Source: Melioribacteraceae bacterium 4301-Me
GTDB taxonomy: Bacteria > Bacteroidota > Ignavibacteria > Ignavibacteriales > Melioribacteraceae
DNA: 64,000 bases
NCBI GenBank assembly: GCA_041538185.1
Contig: JBGORM010000001.1
Coordinates: 124,001 to 188,000 of the forward strand
Direction of reading: 5' to 3'
Numbering within the stretch: the first letter of the stretch is position 1; each line of letters begins with the position of its first letter. The position numbers and the translations under genes are program-made. Below, piece by piece: positions 24,850 through 34,400 of this stretch. Under the pieces are notes generated by a model. It was not told where the DNA came from, made no database searches, and saw nothing but the letters and a program-made list of their open reading frames with translations.

Positions 24850-25134
24850 ATGGCTGGCAGAGATTATATGGGAATTCCTCGTGAAGAAATTCCTTGGTAC
24901 CCAACTATAAATGCTGATTTATGTAATAGTTGTGGTTCCTGTCTGGATTTTTGCAGCAATAATGTATTCGCGCAGGGTGAACTTCATATGGAAGTGGCTA
25001 ACCCTTATAATTGTGTGGTTGGCTGTTCAGCATGCGCTAATGAATGTGAGACCGGCGCTTTGTCTTTTCCAAGCAAAGAAGAATTAGTTAAAAAATTACA
25101 CGAGCTACGTGACAAATATAAGACTACAGTTTAA
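24850..25134 (+). CDS. 2x[4Fe-4S] ferredoxin-like protein
   Basis: 94 residues with two Cys clusters: C25-x2-C28-x2-C31-x3-C35 ('CNSCGSCLDFC') and C55-x3-C59-x2-C62-x3-C66 ('CVVGCSACANEC'), the second spaced unusually with x3 before C59. N-terminal 'PREEIPWYPTINADLC' is shared with the ferredoxin at 35656-36300 ('IPWYPTINAEKC'), so the two are paralogues. It probably passes electrons in partnership with the HdrA-like protein. Confidence 0.85.
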   Translation: MAGRDYMGIPREEIPWYPTINADLCNSCGSCLDFCSNNVFAQGELHMEVANPYNCVVGCSACANECETGALSFPSKEELVKKLHELRDKYKTTV

Positions 25135-25169
25135 ATATTTTTTTAATATGTAATGAAGTAGGTTTTAAA

Positions 25170-25973
25170 ATGAAAAACATAGAAGAAAGAAAAATATCAT
25201 TCATTGGCGGCGGAATAATTGCTGAGGTTTTCATTAAGCGTTTAATTGAAAGTGGATTTGTTTTTCAAAATAACATTATGGTTTCAGATGTTAAGCCAGA
25301 GCGACTCGATTATTTAAAAGAAAGTTATTGCGTCCAGGTAACAAACAATAACAGCGAATCCGCCGCTTTTGGCGATTTTGTATTTCTTGCTGTGCCGCCT
25401 TCGCAGGTAAAAGTAGTTTTATCAGAAAATTGTAAAGACCTGCGTAAAGATCAAATATTGATTTCACTTGCTGCTGCTATTCCCATCTGGTTGATTGATA
25501 GCGTTCTATGTAAAGAAATAGGAATCGTTAGAGTAATTCCGAATATACCATCACAAATTGGAAAAGGTGTGAATCCATATTGTATCGGAAAATTTACAAC
25601 CAAAGAACAATCTGAAGATGTAAAAAAACTACTTGAGATTTTTGGTGATGCTATTTTAGTAGATGAAAGTAAAATGAACATTGCAACTGCAATAACAGCC
25701 GTTGGACCGACATACTGGTTCCCGGCAGTGAAATCATTACTCGATTTTGCAAAAGCCAAAGGATTAGATAAAGAACTTGGTTATAAACTTGTTGCTAAAA
25801 CAATGCAGGGTACAGCAGAATTAATTTTAAATACTTTGAAAGATCCGGAAGAACTAAAATTGATGATTGCAACAAGAACAATTGATGAAGAAAAAGTTAA
25901 AAACATTTTTTATGAAGCCGTTAACAAAGCTTATGAAAAAATAGAAGCAAGCGAGAAGAAATTGACGGAATAA
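25170..25973 (+). CDS. Pyrroline-5-carboxylate reductase-like NAD(P)-dependent oxidoreductase
   Basis: 267 residues: Rossmann start 'ISFIGGGIIAEVFIKRLIES' (GGGIIA; usual P5CR has GxGxMA), then 'DFVFLAVPPSQVKVVL' and 'GIVRVIPNIPSQIGKGVNPYCIGKF', with a C-terminal helical dimer domain ('VGPTYWFPAVKSLLDFAKAKGLDKE'). P5CR makes proline from pyrroline-5-carboxylate. Here the gene sits in a metalloid/Fe-S operon, so its substrate may differ, as for other ProC-like reductases. It could also be an F420-type NADP reductase relative. Substrate not assignable. Confidence 0.75.
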   Translation: MKNIEERKISFIGGGIIAEVFIKRLIESGFVFQNNIMVSDVKPERLDYLKESYCVQVTNNNSESAAFGDFVFLAVPPSQVKVVLSENCKDLRKDQILISLAAAIPIWLIDSVLCKEIGIVRVIPNIPSQIGKGVNPYCIGKFTTKEQSEDVKKLLEIFGDAILVDESKMNIATAITAVGPTYWFPAVKSLLDFAKAKGLDKELGYKLVAKTMQGTAELILNTLKDPEELKLMIATRTIDEEKVKNIFYEAVNKAYEKIEASEKKLTE

Positions 25974-26017
25974 AATGTTATCCATTTTGATGCAAAAAAG
26001 ATTTATAGGAAAGACCT

Positions 26018-26773
26018 ATGAAAACCTTTAACGAAATAAATAAAATATTAGTAGAATCAGTTGGACTTACAAGCCTACCAGTTGGCTTAAAATTTTACAA
26101 AACTATTCCAACTAATGGTTATAAAATTGCAGAAGACCACAGACTCTGCCAGTTAGTAATGCGAGCACGCAATGGAGAAAATCTAATTCTTACTAAAGAT
26201 GAAATTTCTTGTCCCGCCGCTGCAGCGGCTTTAGGATTCAAGCCGTTGCCCAAAAATTTGCAAGACGGGACCATGCTTCAAGGATACGGAATATTCAGAG
26301 ATAAAGAATCAGCAATCAAAGTTATGAATGAAATGCCTCGCCTCGAAATGGGGATTTATGAAGCTGTTGCCGCAAAACCCTTAAAAGATTGGGACGAAAA
26401 CCCGGATGTGATTGTAATTGAAGATGAAGTTGAAAAACTGATGTGGATTGCTCTTGCATATTTAAATGAAGAAGGCGGAAGATTAAATATGAGCACAAGC
26501 ATTTTGCAGGCGGTTTGTGTGGATTCTGTTGTGCTTCCTTACAAGTCTCAAAAAATAAATATGAGTTTCGGATGTTACGGCTGCCGAGATGCTACTGATG
26601 CAAAACCAAGCGAGGCAATTCTCGGTATCCCATTTGCCAAACTTGATATGACAGCGGAAAACTTAAAATATCTGAAATCAAAAGCGATTGACAGATCACG
26701 CGCAAAGCAAGTGTATCAAGCTTTCTCAAAAAGAGTAGAGGAAAAACAAAATATTCATCATCAAGTGAGGTAA
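26018..26773 (+). CDS. DUF169 protein
   Basis: 251 residues: 'VGLTSLPVGLKFYKTIP', 'RLCQLVMRARNGENLILTKDEISCPAAAAALGFKP' and 'INMSFGCYGCRDATDAKPSEAILGIPFAKL' are the DUF169 landmarks. Conserved Cys are in 'LCQLV', 'SCPAA' and 'CYGC'. DUF169 is of unknown function and often sits near energy or redox genes. Here it lies between the ProC-like gene and chrA (8 nt), so it is co-transcribed. Confidence 0.82.
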   Translation: MKTFNEINKILVESVGLTSLPVGLKFYKTIPTNGYKIAEDHRLCQLVMRARNGENLILTKDEISCPAAAAALGFKPLPKNLQDGTMLQGYGIFRDKESAIKVMNEMPRLEMGIYEAVAAKPLKDWDENPDVIVIEDEVEKLMWIALAYLNEEGGRLNMSTSILQAVCVDSVVLPYKSQKINMSFGCYGCRDATDAKPSEAILGIPFAKLDMTAENLKYLKSKAIDRSRAKQVYQAFSKRVEEKQNIHHQVR

Positions 26774-26781
26774 GATTTCTT

Positions 26782-28008
26782 ATGGAAACGGTAATAATAG
26801 ATAACGAAATAATAAAACCTTCATTAGCGGATTTAATAAAAGCAAGCTTATACGTTGGCGCAACCGCTTACGGCGGGCTTGCAATGACAGCTCAACTGAA
26901 AAGAAAATTTGTTGAAGAAAAAAAGTGGATTAGCGAGAAAGATTTCTTAGACGCTTTGGGTTTTTCGCAAATTCTGCCAGGCGCCACATTCGTTACATTG
27001 ATGGCTTACATGGGTTACAGAATAAACAAAATTATCGGCGCGTTGATTGTGCCGTTCTTTTTTATTCTACCAACTTTCTTTGCAATTGTAATGTTATCAT
27101 ACGGATATTTCCATTTCGCCGGCATACCATATGTTGTTAAAGTTTTTGCCGGACTCGGCGCTATGGTTGTCGCGCTTCTAATCAATGCGGTTTTTACTGT
27201 GGGGAAATCTGTCTTTCCCAAACTCACGTTTAAGTATTATAAAGGTTTTCTGATTGCCGCATTTGTGTTTGCATCTGCATTCTGGCTAAAGATTGGAATG
27301 ATCTATTTAGTAATTGCAGCAGGCGTATTAGGTTTTTTATTCTATTATTTCACCGGAGAATTTGAAGGTGTTGAAGAACATAAACAGACTGCACTTAAGG
27401 TGAATAAATCTACTTCAACTTTATATGTTAGTTTAGTGAAGTATGGTTTATTAACAACAATTATAGTGGCTGCAATTTCGATTTTATTATTGTTTCCGCA
27501 GCTTGGCGAAATCTTTGTTTCTTTTTTCAAGATTGGGTTGTTTTCCTTTGGCGGCTACAGTTCATTGCCATTGATGCAGCACGAAACAATAGATATTCAT
27601 CATTGGCTAACCTTAAAAGAATTTAGCGACGGAATAGCTATGGGACAAATAACGCCCGGTCCAATTTTGATCACTGCGGCGTTTATCGGTTTTAAGGTTG
27701 CCGGTATTATTGGCGCAACAATCACAACGGTTGCAATATTTTCACCATCAATCATACTTATAATTCTTTTATACGAACTGCACGGAAAAATTACAAAACT
27801 GCCCACGGTTAAAGTGTTTGTTAAAGGAATTCTTGCAGGATTTATCGGACTTCTTATTTACATAACAATCAGTTTGGGAGTAGTTTCATTAAATAACTGG
27901 CAGACGTGGTTGGTTTTTGTTTTATCGGCAATTGCACTTATAAAATTTAAGATAGATCCGTTATGGATAATACTTTCTACAATAGTTGTTTCATTAATTA
28001 TTTTATGA
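26782..28008 (+). CDS. chrA: Chromate/anion transporter ChrA, long two-domain form
   Basis: 408 residues, about 12 helices, two CHR domains. The first has 'GATAYGGLAMTAQLKRKFVEEKKWISEKDFLDALGFSQILPGATFV', the second 'FKIGLFSFGGYSSLPLMQHE' and 'GIAMGQITPGPILITAAFIGFKVAGI'. The SQ-LPGA / GQ-TPGP pairs are hallmark motifs. ChrA exports chromate; homologues in other clusters may carry other oxyanions. The 3' end overlaps by 46 bp an alternative upstream ATG of the TolC gene, whose signal peptide begins at 28029. Confidence 0.92.
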   Translation: METVIIDNEIIKPSLADLIKASLYVGATAYGGLAMTAQLKRKFVEEKKWISEKDFLDALGFSQILPGATFVTLMAYMGYRINKIIGALIVPFFFILPTFFAIVMLSYGYFHFAGIPYVVKVFAGLGAMVVALLINAVFTVGKSVFPKLTFKYYKGFLIAAFVFASAFWLKIGMIYLVIAAGVLGFLFYYFTGEFEGVEEHKQTALKVNKSTSTLYVSLVKYGLLTTIIVAAISILLLFPQLGEIFVSFFKIGLFSFGGYSSLPLMQHETIDIHHWLTLKEFSDGIAMGQITPGPILITAAFIGFKVAGIIGATITTVAIFSPSIILIILLYELHGKITKLPTVKVFVKGILAGFIGLLIYITISLGVVSLNNWQTWLVFVLSAIALIKFKIDPLWIILSTIVVSLIIL

Positions 28009-28028
28009 ATTTTTATGGAATCATTAAA

Positions 28029-29333
28029 ATGAAAAAAGTTATTTATTTTTTAATAATAACTTTAATACTGGGCGGTTCAGCTTTTTCGCAGACAAAGCAA
28101 TATAATTTGAATGAACTTGTTAATATTGCTTTCCAAAATAATCCGCAGTTAAAGGCGAATGAGAAAACTATCCAAGCAGGATTAAAGCAAATTGATTATT
28201 TGGATAAAGATTACCTTCCGCAAATCTTTTTTGATTTGAATATTTCACGCTGGGATTGGGTAATGCCCAATAAACAAAAATATCTTGGCAATTCATTAAA
28301 CGATCTTTACGCTGCGTTTAGAGTGAATCAGCTAATTTATGATTGGAATAAAAATTCGCTTCAGAAAGAATATGCAGATAAGTCTACTGATGTGGATAGA
28401 AACTTTACGAGAAAATTACGTCAAGCGTTTTCTTATTCGATTACAAAAAGTTATTTGGAATTATTGAAGGCAAAGCGAACAGTCCAAATTCAGGAAGAAG
28501 CTATCAATCAATTAAAAGACCATCTTAAAAATGCTGAAGCCCTTTACAGCATTGGCAAAGTTTCTAACCTTGATGTAATTAAAGCACAAGTTCAAATTGA
28601 AGTTGCGCTCGATGAACTTGCAAAAGCAAAGAATCAACTTGAAGTACAAAAAAATAACATAAATGTAATCTGCGGTAATGTTCTTGGTGAATCCTTCGAT
28701 GTTGTTGATAACATTGATGAATTGTGGAAAGAGTATTCGAGTAAAAGTTTCAGCATCGATGAACTTAATAATATTTTGATTGCAAAACATCCCGACCTTG
28801 AAAATATCCGAACCCAAAAAGAATTAAGAAGCAAAGAAGTTGAATTATTCAACAAAGAATATTATCCGAACTTTTATGCTTTTGGAATTACAAACGTTGA
28901 GGATAGTAAAATTCCAATGGACCATTTCAATTGGAATGTTGGTGTAACAGTTTCATACTCGCTCCCATTTTTTAAGGGGTCTAATTTTCAAGAAAAGATT
29001 GAGCAATCAAAAATCAGAATTGATGCGCTGCAGGAGAATGAGAAAGCAATTCTCCAACAGCTTGAAACAAACGTAAAAAATAATCTCGTTAAACTGGAGG
29101 ATATTAAAAACAGATTAAGCGGCACACAAAAAATTGTAAAACTCGCTGAGGAAAGTTTAACTACTGCTAATTTGAAGTACAACATAGGTAAAGGCAGCAG
29201 TCTCGATGTGCTTGATGCTGAAACAGTTTTAACGACTGCAAAACTTAATTTGAATCAGATTGTAATAGATTATCTATCAACAATAGCAGAACTTAACTAC
29301 AACATTGGAAGTGATGAAATACCTTTTAAATAG
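28029..29333 (+). CDS. TolC family outer-membrane efflux protein
   Basis: About 434 residues: signal peptide ('MKKVIYFLIITLILGGSAFSQ'), then two repeats of long coiled-coil helices ('AQVQIEVALDELAKAKNQLE', 'NVKNNLVKLEDIKNRLSGTQ' ... 'VLDAETVLTTAKLNLNQIVID'), as in TolC trimer subunits. The start at 28029 begins the signal peptide; an upstream ATG (27963) lies within chrA and would add 22 residues. It is followed across a repeat region by the periplasmic adaptor and, further on, the RND pump, forming one three-part efflux system. Confidence 0.9.
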   Translation: MKKVIYFLIITLILGGSAFSQTKQYNLNELVNIAFQNNPQLKANEKTIQAGLKQIDYLDKDYLPQIFFDLNISRWDWVMPNKQKYLGNSLNDLYAAFRVNQLIYDWNKNSLQKEYADKSTDVDRNFTRKLRQAFSYSITKSYLELLKAKRTVQIQEEAINQLKDHLKNAEALYSIGKVSNLDVIKAQVQIEVALDELAKAKNQLEVQKNNINVICGNVLGESFDVVDNIDELWKEYSSKSFSIDELNNILIAKHPDLENIRTQKELRSKEVELFNKEYYPNFYAFGITNVEDSKIPMDHFNWNVGVTVSYSLPFFKGSNFQEKIEQSKIRIDALQENEKAILQQLETNVKNNLVKLEDIKNRLSGTQKIVKLAEESLTTANLKYNIGKGSSLDVLDAETVLTTAKLNLNQIVIDYLSTIAELNYNIGSDEIPFK

Positions 29334-29337
29334 TTGT

Positions 29338-29500
29338 GTCATCCCGAAACAATCTCATAAAATTGAAGAGATTGCTTCGCTTGCAATGACAAAAAAGAAT
29401 TGACATTGCGAGTGAGGAACGACCGAAGCAATCACATCAAGAAAACAGATTGCTTTACTCGAAAACTCGTTCGCAATGACGAATATGAGAAAGAAATTAA
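29338..29500 (+). repeat. Dispersed ATTGCGAG / GAAGCAATCTC inverted repeats
   Basis: Several copies of a unit containing 'CATTGCGAG' and its complement 'CTCGCAATG', with 'GAAGCAATC'/'GATTGCTTC', alternate in direct and inverted orientation between the TolC gene and the adaptor gene. The same family fills 34616-34785 and, degenerate, 36401-36530. It probably folds as hairpins in mRNA. Confidence 0.75.
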
Positions 29501-29515
29501 ATAAAGGAATCATTT

Positions 29516-30553
29516 ATGAAAAAAATATTAATATCAACCATATCTTTAATGATTTTGTTTATTGGCTGTTCCAAAGAAGAAAAAACTGAAAAGCCAAAAC
29601 CCAAAGCCCCGCTTGTTAAAGTTGAGGAGTTAAAGTATACGCCAATTTCAAAATCAATTAAGCTTCCCGGTACTGTCGAAGCGAAAGTGATGACAACCGT
29701 TGTAGCTCCTTCTGATGGATTTATCGAACAGCTTAATGTTCAGGAAAATCAATTTGTAAAGAAAGAAAAAGTGCTGGCTGTGATTGCTTCTCAGGAACGT
29801 ACTTCACTTGTTTCTCAAGCCAAAAATAAGATTGAAGAATTGAAAACAAAGCTTGAAAAAACTTCAACAAACAGCACTGAATATTCTCAATTGAATTCAC
29901 AGCTTGAGCAGGCGAAAAAGGAATTAGAATATGCCGATAAATTATTTCTCGGTATTCCGGTAATCTCTCCTTTAAGCGGAACGGTTACACAAAAATTTAT
30001 CGAAGCCGGAAGCGCAGTAACTGCAAAGCAAAATCTTTTTACAATTGTCGATTTTAATTCGCTGATTATTAAAACATCCGTATCGGAAGATTTGTTTTCT
30101 AAAATTAAAATTGGCAACAAGTTAAAAGTAAAATTCAATGCATTCCCCGAAAAGGATTTTTATGCAGTTGTAACATTAAAGTATCAGCAAATTGATCCCG
30201 TGACAAGAAATTTTCCCGTTGAACTAAAACTAATCAACAGCACAAAAGAAATCACGCCGGGAATGATGGCTGAACTTGAGCTTGTAACTGATAAAAATGA
30301 TAAAGCGTTAACCGTTCCGAATGATGTTTTCATTGTTAATCAAAAAGGCGAAAAGTTAGTTTATGTTGTTAAAGATACCGTTGCGCATCAAAAAATTGTT
30401 TCTACCGGAATATCAAATGAAAAAATTACAGAAATTGTCTCCGGCTTAAATGAAGGAGAGAAAGTTGTTGTAATGGGACAGGAGCTTTTGAAAGATGGGA
30501 TTAAAGTAATGGTTCAAAAACCAGCAGGTAAGATGAAAAAGGAAAACAAGTAG
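29516..30553 (+). CDS. RND efflux periplasmic adaptor (membrane fusion protein), lipoprotein
   Basis: 345 residues: lipoprotein signal with lipobox 'FIGC' (Cys about residue 18), a biotinyl-lipoyl-like domain ('VVAPSDGFIEQLNVQENQFV' ... 'GIPVISPLSGTVTQKFIEAGSAV'), a coiled-coil hairpin (about 95-135), and a beta-barrel/membrane-proximal domain ('EGEKVVVMGQELLKDGIKV' near the end). It bridges the TolC channel (28029-29333) and the RND pump (31455-34616). The pump gene is now 0.9 kb away because a transposase and palindromes sit between. Confidence 0.93.
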   Translation: MKKILISTISLMILFIGCSKEEKTEKPKPKAPLVKVEELKYTPISKSIKLPGTVEAKVMTTVVAPSDGFIEQLNVQENQFVKKEKVLAVIASQERTSLVSQAKNKIEELKTKLEKTSTNSTEYSQLNSQLEQAKKELEYADKLFLGIPVISPLSGTVTQKFIEAGSAVTAKQNLFTIVDFNSLIIKTSVSEDLFSKIKIGNKLKVKFNAFPEKDFYAVVTLKYQQIDPVTRNFPVELKLINSTKEITPGMMAELELVTDKNDKALTVPNDVFIVNQKGEKLVYVVKDTVAHQKIVSTGISNEKITEIVSGLNEGEKVVVMGQELLKDGIKVMVQKPAGKMKKENK

Positions 30554-30570
30554 AAATGTTTTGTCGCATT

Positions 30571-30900
30571 AATATTGCACTCCTACGGAGTGCTGGTGTT
30601 TTGGGATTGAATATATCTATAAATATAACGCTCCTACGGAGCTTTCTTTGAAAACGAATTAAATAATTGCGATTGGTGTAATAGCAAATCAGTAAATTTA
30701 ATTGCGAAGGAATCAAATAATTGCAGAAAATATTGATAGAGAAAAAGAGGTCAACAACCAAAAATAATTTCGAAGGAATTAAATAATTGTAGAGAAAAGC
30801 AATGAACGTAGCAAATGATTCCGTTAGGAATCAAATAATTGTAGTAGAAAAAAATGATTTAGAAAACCGAACTCCTTTAGGAGTTCAATAAAAAGGATTG
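30571..30900 (+). repeat. REP-like palindrome array beside the IS200-type transposase
   Basis: Perfect small palindromes: GCACTCC-TAC-GGAGTGC (30577-30593), GCTCC-TAC-GGAGC (30630-30642) and GAACTCC-TTTA-GGAGTTC (30869-30886). Between them at least four direct units containing AATNAAATAATTG, near 30658, 30709, 30778 and 30829. Such arrays next to a Y1 transposase are characteristic of REP/RAYT systems. This also explains the 385-bp gap between the adaptor and transposase genes, where no other gene is seen. Confidence 0.75.
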
Positions 30901-30938
30901 ATTAATAATTTTTATTCTTTTAACAAAAAGGTAAAAAT

Positions 30939-31412
30939 ATGGCAAACACATATACGCAATTGTATATCCATCTGGTATTTGCTGTAAAACATAGAGACAG
31001 GTTAATTCTTTCTACATTTAAAGATGAACTAATGAAATACATTACCGGAATTATTCAGAGCAAAGGGAATAAACTGCTTGCAATAAATACAATGCCAGAT
31101 CATTGCCATATTTTTCTGGGGTTGAACCCAAAGAATGCAATCTCTGAATTGGTTAAGGATATCAAGTTAGCCTCAGGTGATTTTATAAACGATAAAAAAT
31201 GGCTCAAAGGAAAATTCCATTGGCAAGAAGGATATGGCGCTTTTTCATATTCTCATTCACAGATTGATAATGTTATAAAATATATTCTCAATCAGGAAAA
31301 ACATCATAAAAAGTTATCATTCAAAGAAGAATACAAAAAAATATTAACATCATTTAATGTTGAGTATCAGGATGCATTTTTGTTCGACTGGTTTGATGAT
31401 ATAAAATATTAA
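30939..31412 (+). CDS. IS200/REP-associated tyrosine transposase (Y1, TnpA_REP-like)
   Basis: 157 residues. The HUH motif is 'MPDHCHIFLGL' (H55, H57), the catalytic tyrosine Y115 sits in 'NVIKYILNQEKHH', and 'WQEGYGAFSYSHS' is the typical conserved stretch. Y1 enzymes nick and rejoin single-stranded DNA at hairpin ends. Upstream REP-like palindromes suggest a RAYT that recognises them. It is intact and interrupts the spacing, but not the reading frames, of the TolC/adaptor/RND operon. Whether it is a mobile IS or a domesticated RAYT is undecided. Confidence 0.9.
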   Translation: MANTYTQLYIHLVFAVKHRDRLILSTFKDELMKYITGIIQSKGNKLLAINTMPDHCHIFLGLNPKNAISELVKDIKLASGDFINDKKWLKGKFHWQEGYGAFSYSHSQIDNVIKYILNQEKHHKKLSFKEEYKKILTSFNVEYQDAFLFDWFDDIKY

Positions 31413-31454
31413 ATGAAAACTAATAATTAAAATAATATTAAGTGACAATAAAAT

Positions 31455-34400
31455 ATGAGCTTAGAAGAAAAACAGAAGAAATCATCAGTTCCACAAGGTG
31501 GACTTTCTTATCACGCAATTAAAAGACCGGCAACAATTATCATTTTAATGATTGCGATTGTTGTGGTTGGAATTCTCGGATATACACAACTTGCAACCAA
31601 TCTTTTGCCGGATATAACCTATCCTATGGTTAAGGTTTATGTAACCTGGCGAGGAGCTACACCAGAAGAAATTGAAGATAATATTGCAACGGTTATTGAA
31701 CGCAAAGTTGCAACGGTCGATAACCTTGATTATATGGAGAGTCAATGCACGGAAGGTTTATATGCACTTCAGGTAAATTTCACGTACAATGCTGATCGTG
31801 ATATTGCATATCAGGATGTCCTTTCAAAACTCGGGCAGGTACGAAAAAATTTGCCGAAAGATGCTGAAGAACCACTTGTCTTCAAAGCCGATCCTTCGCA
31901 ATTGCCGGTAATGGATTTGCTTATCACTTCCGATCAAATGGATTTGACAAAACTAAGAACCTATGTTGAAAATGAACTTCAAGATCAATTCACTTCGATT
32001 GAAGGAACAGCGGGAACAGAAATTACAGGTGGACTTAAAAGAGAAATTCGTGTTCATATTGATCCGGTAAAATTGCAAGGATACGGATTATCTGTTGATA
32101 AAGTCGCACAAAGATTGAAAGATGAAAACCTTGAACTTCTTGGTGGAAGAGTAACATCTGCAAGAAGAGATTATATCGTTAGAACAGTTGGTGAGTTTTC
32201 TAATGTTGATGAAATTGGGAACTTGATAATTTCAAAAGGTAAGAATGAGGGGTTAGTTCTATTAAAAGATGTTGCAGATGTCAAAGATGCTTATGCAGTT
32301 CAGCGAATAAAAAATAAATTGAATCAGGTTGAAGGCGTTAAACTTTCTGTCTTTAAACAAACCGGAGCGAATACTGTTGAGGTATCAGACTTAATAGCGA
32401 AAAAACTTAAAGAGTTAAAAACAATCATTCCGCCTTCAATAAATCTTGATATTATTTATGACCAGGCAGATTATATTCGTGCTGCAGTTGCGGGAGTTCG
32501 AGATGCGGCTTTAATTGCGGCTTTGCTTGTTGTGATTGTAACAGCATTCTTTTTAACGGGCTGGAAAAGAGTTTTAATCGTTTCTCTCACACTTCCGGTA
32601 ACTTTGCTTGGCACTTTCTTTTTTATGCAGCTACTGAATTTTTCAATCAACATTTTTACGCTTGGCGGCTTGGTTGTTGCAATCACAGTTCTGCTTGATA
32701 ATTGTATTGTTGTTCTTGAAAACATAACCCGTATTCAGGAAGAAGAACCGGAAGAGCTTCATCCAGTGCAAAAAGGCGCAACGCAAGTAAGCGGTGCAGT
32801 GCTTACAGCAACTCTAACATTTATCGCTTTGTTCCTTCCATTCCTTTTAGTTCCGGGTTTGGTTTCCCTTTTATTTAGAGAGTTGATTATCACCGTTGCA
32901 ATTACGATTACATTATCATTGATCGTTGCGTTAACATTAACGCCAACATTAACTTCACTTTTCTTTAAAGAAGGTAAACCGGTTCACATTAAAAAAGGAA
33001 TTATTTCAAAACTTGCCGATGGAATTATAGCATTAATCATCAAACCATATAAACCAATTTTACGGTGGGTGTTAAAGTTCCGCTGGATTGTAATGCTTTT
33101 GACGCTTGGATTGTTTTTTGTCGGATTAATTTTCTTAAATAAAATCGGCTCTGAATTTCTCCCGAAAGCAGACGACGGTTTAATCACAATCAAACTAAAA
33201 ATGCCAACCGGTTCTTCGATGGAAGAAACGCATAAAGTAATTTCTCAAGTAGAAAACTTTGTAAAACATCAGCCATACATTGAAAAATACTCATCACTTT
33301 CCGGCGGTAAAATTTGGGGACTTGTAACTTATGAAATTGCCAACGAAGGAGAAGTGAACATTCAACTTGTTAAACCATCAAAACGACCAATGACTACTGA
33401 TGAATATGTTGAATGGCTTACTCCACTGGTACAACAAAATATAAAATTCCCAGGTTTGAAGATGAAAGTATTTCACACAAAGCTGAAAGGAATAAAACAG
33501 ACCGGAGAGTTTGATATTGAAGTTGAAGTAATTGCCCCAAGAAGCGAACCAATTGGCAATATTTATGAAAATGCAACACGAGTTTCCGGATTGCTAAAAC
33601 AAGTTGACGGGCTTACCGGCATTGATGTTTCAATAGATATTACAAAACCGGAATATCAAATATTTGTAGATAGAACAAAAGCAATTGATCAGGGATTAAG
33701 TGTAAATCAAGTTGCTAACACAATTAAATCGAGTATTGACGGAAACGTCCCTACGCAGTTTAAAGAGAAAGGTTATTACTATCCAATACGAATTGTAGTT
33801 GATGAAACAGATATTAAAAGCATAAGCGATGTTGAGAATCTTTCTGTTTATCCAAACAACGGAAGCAAGATAAGATTAAACACAATTGCAAAAGTTGAGC
33901 AGCGTTCGGGTCCACTTGAAATTGACAGAAAAGACCAGAACAGGGTTATTAAAGCAACAGCAAATGTTCAAGGAAGAACTGTAGGCGAAGCAACAGCAGA
34001 TGTTCAAAAATTGTTGAGCACATTTACTTTACCGGCTGGTTATAAAATTAATTTTGGTGGGCAATCGCAAATGCTGAGAGAGAATTTCAACACGATGATT
34101 ATCATTCTTCTGATCGCAATGTTTTTTGCATACGTAGTTTTGGTGATAAACTTTGAAGATTTTATTAAGCCATTCATAATTCTTATTCGTGTCCCGCTTT
34201 CACTGATTGGCGTTTCGTATGCTCTCTATTTAACTAATCAACCGATTGGCGTTACGGTTATGATTGGTTTTATCATTCTTGCGGGAATTGAAATCAATCA
34301 AGGCGTAATTCTGATAACGTTTATTGATCAATTGCGTGAACAAGGAATGAGTTTGATTGAGGCAATTCAAAAAGCGGCGGTTGTTCGACTGCGACCAATT

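Noticed and set aside
25170..25973. ProC-like gene as definite proline biosynthesis gene
   Set aside because: Family match is good, but the metal/redox operon context and altered GGGIIA loop leave the substrate open.
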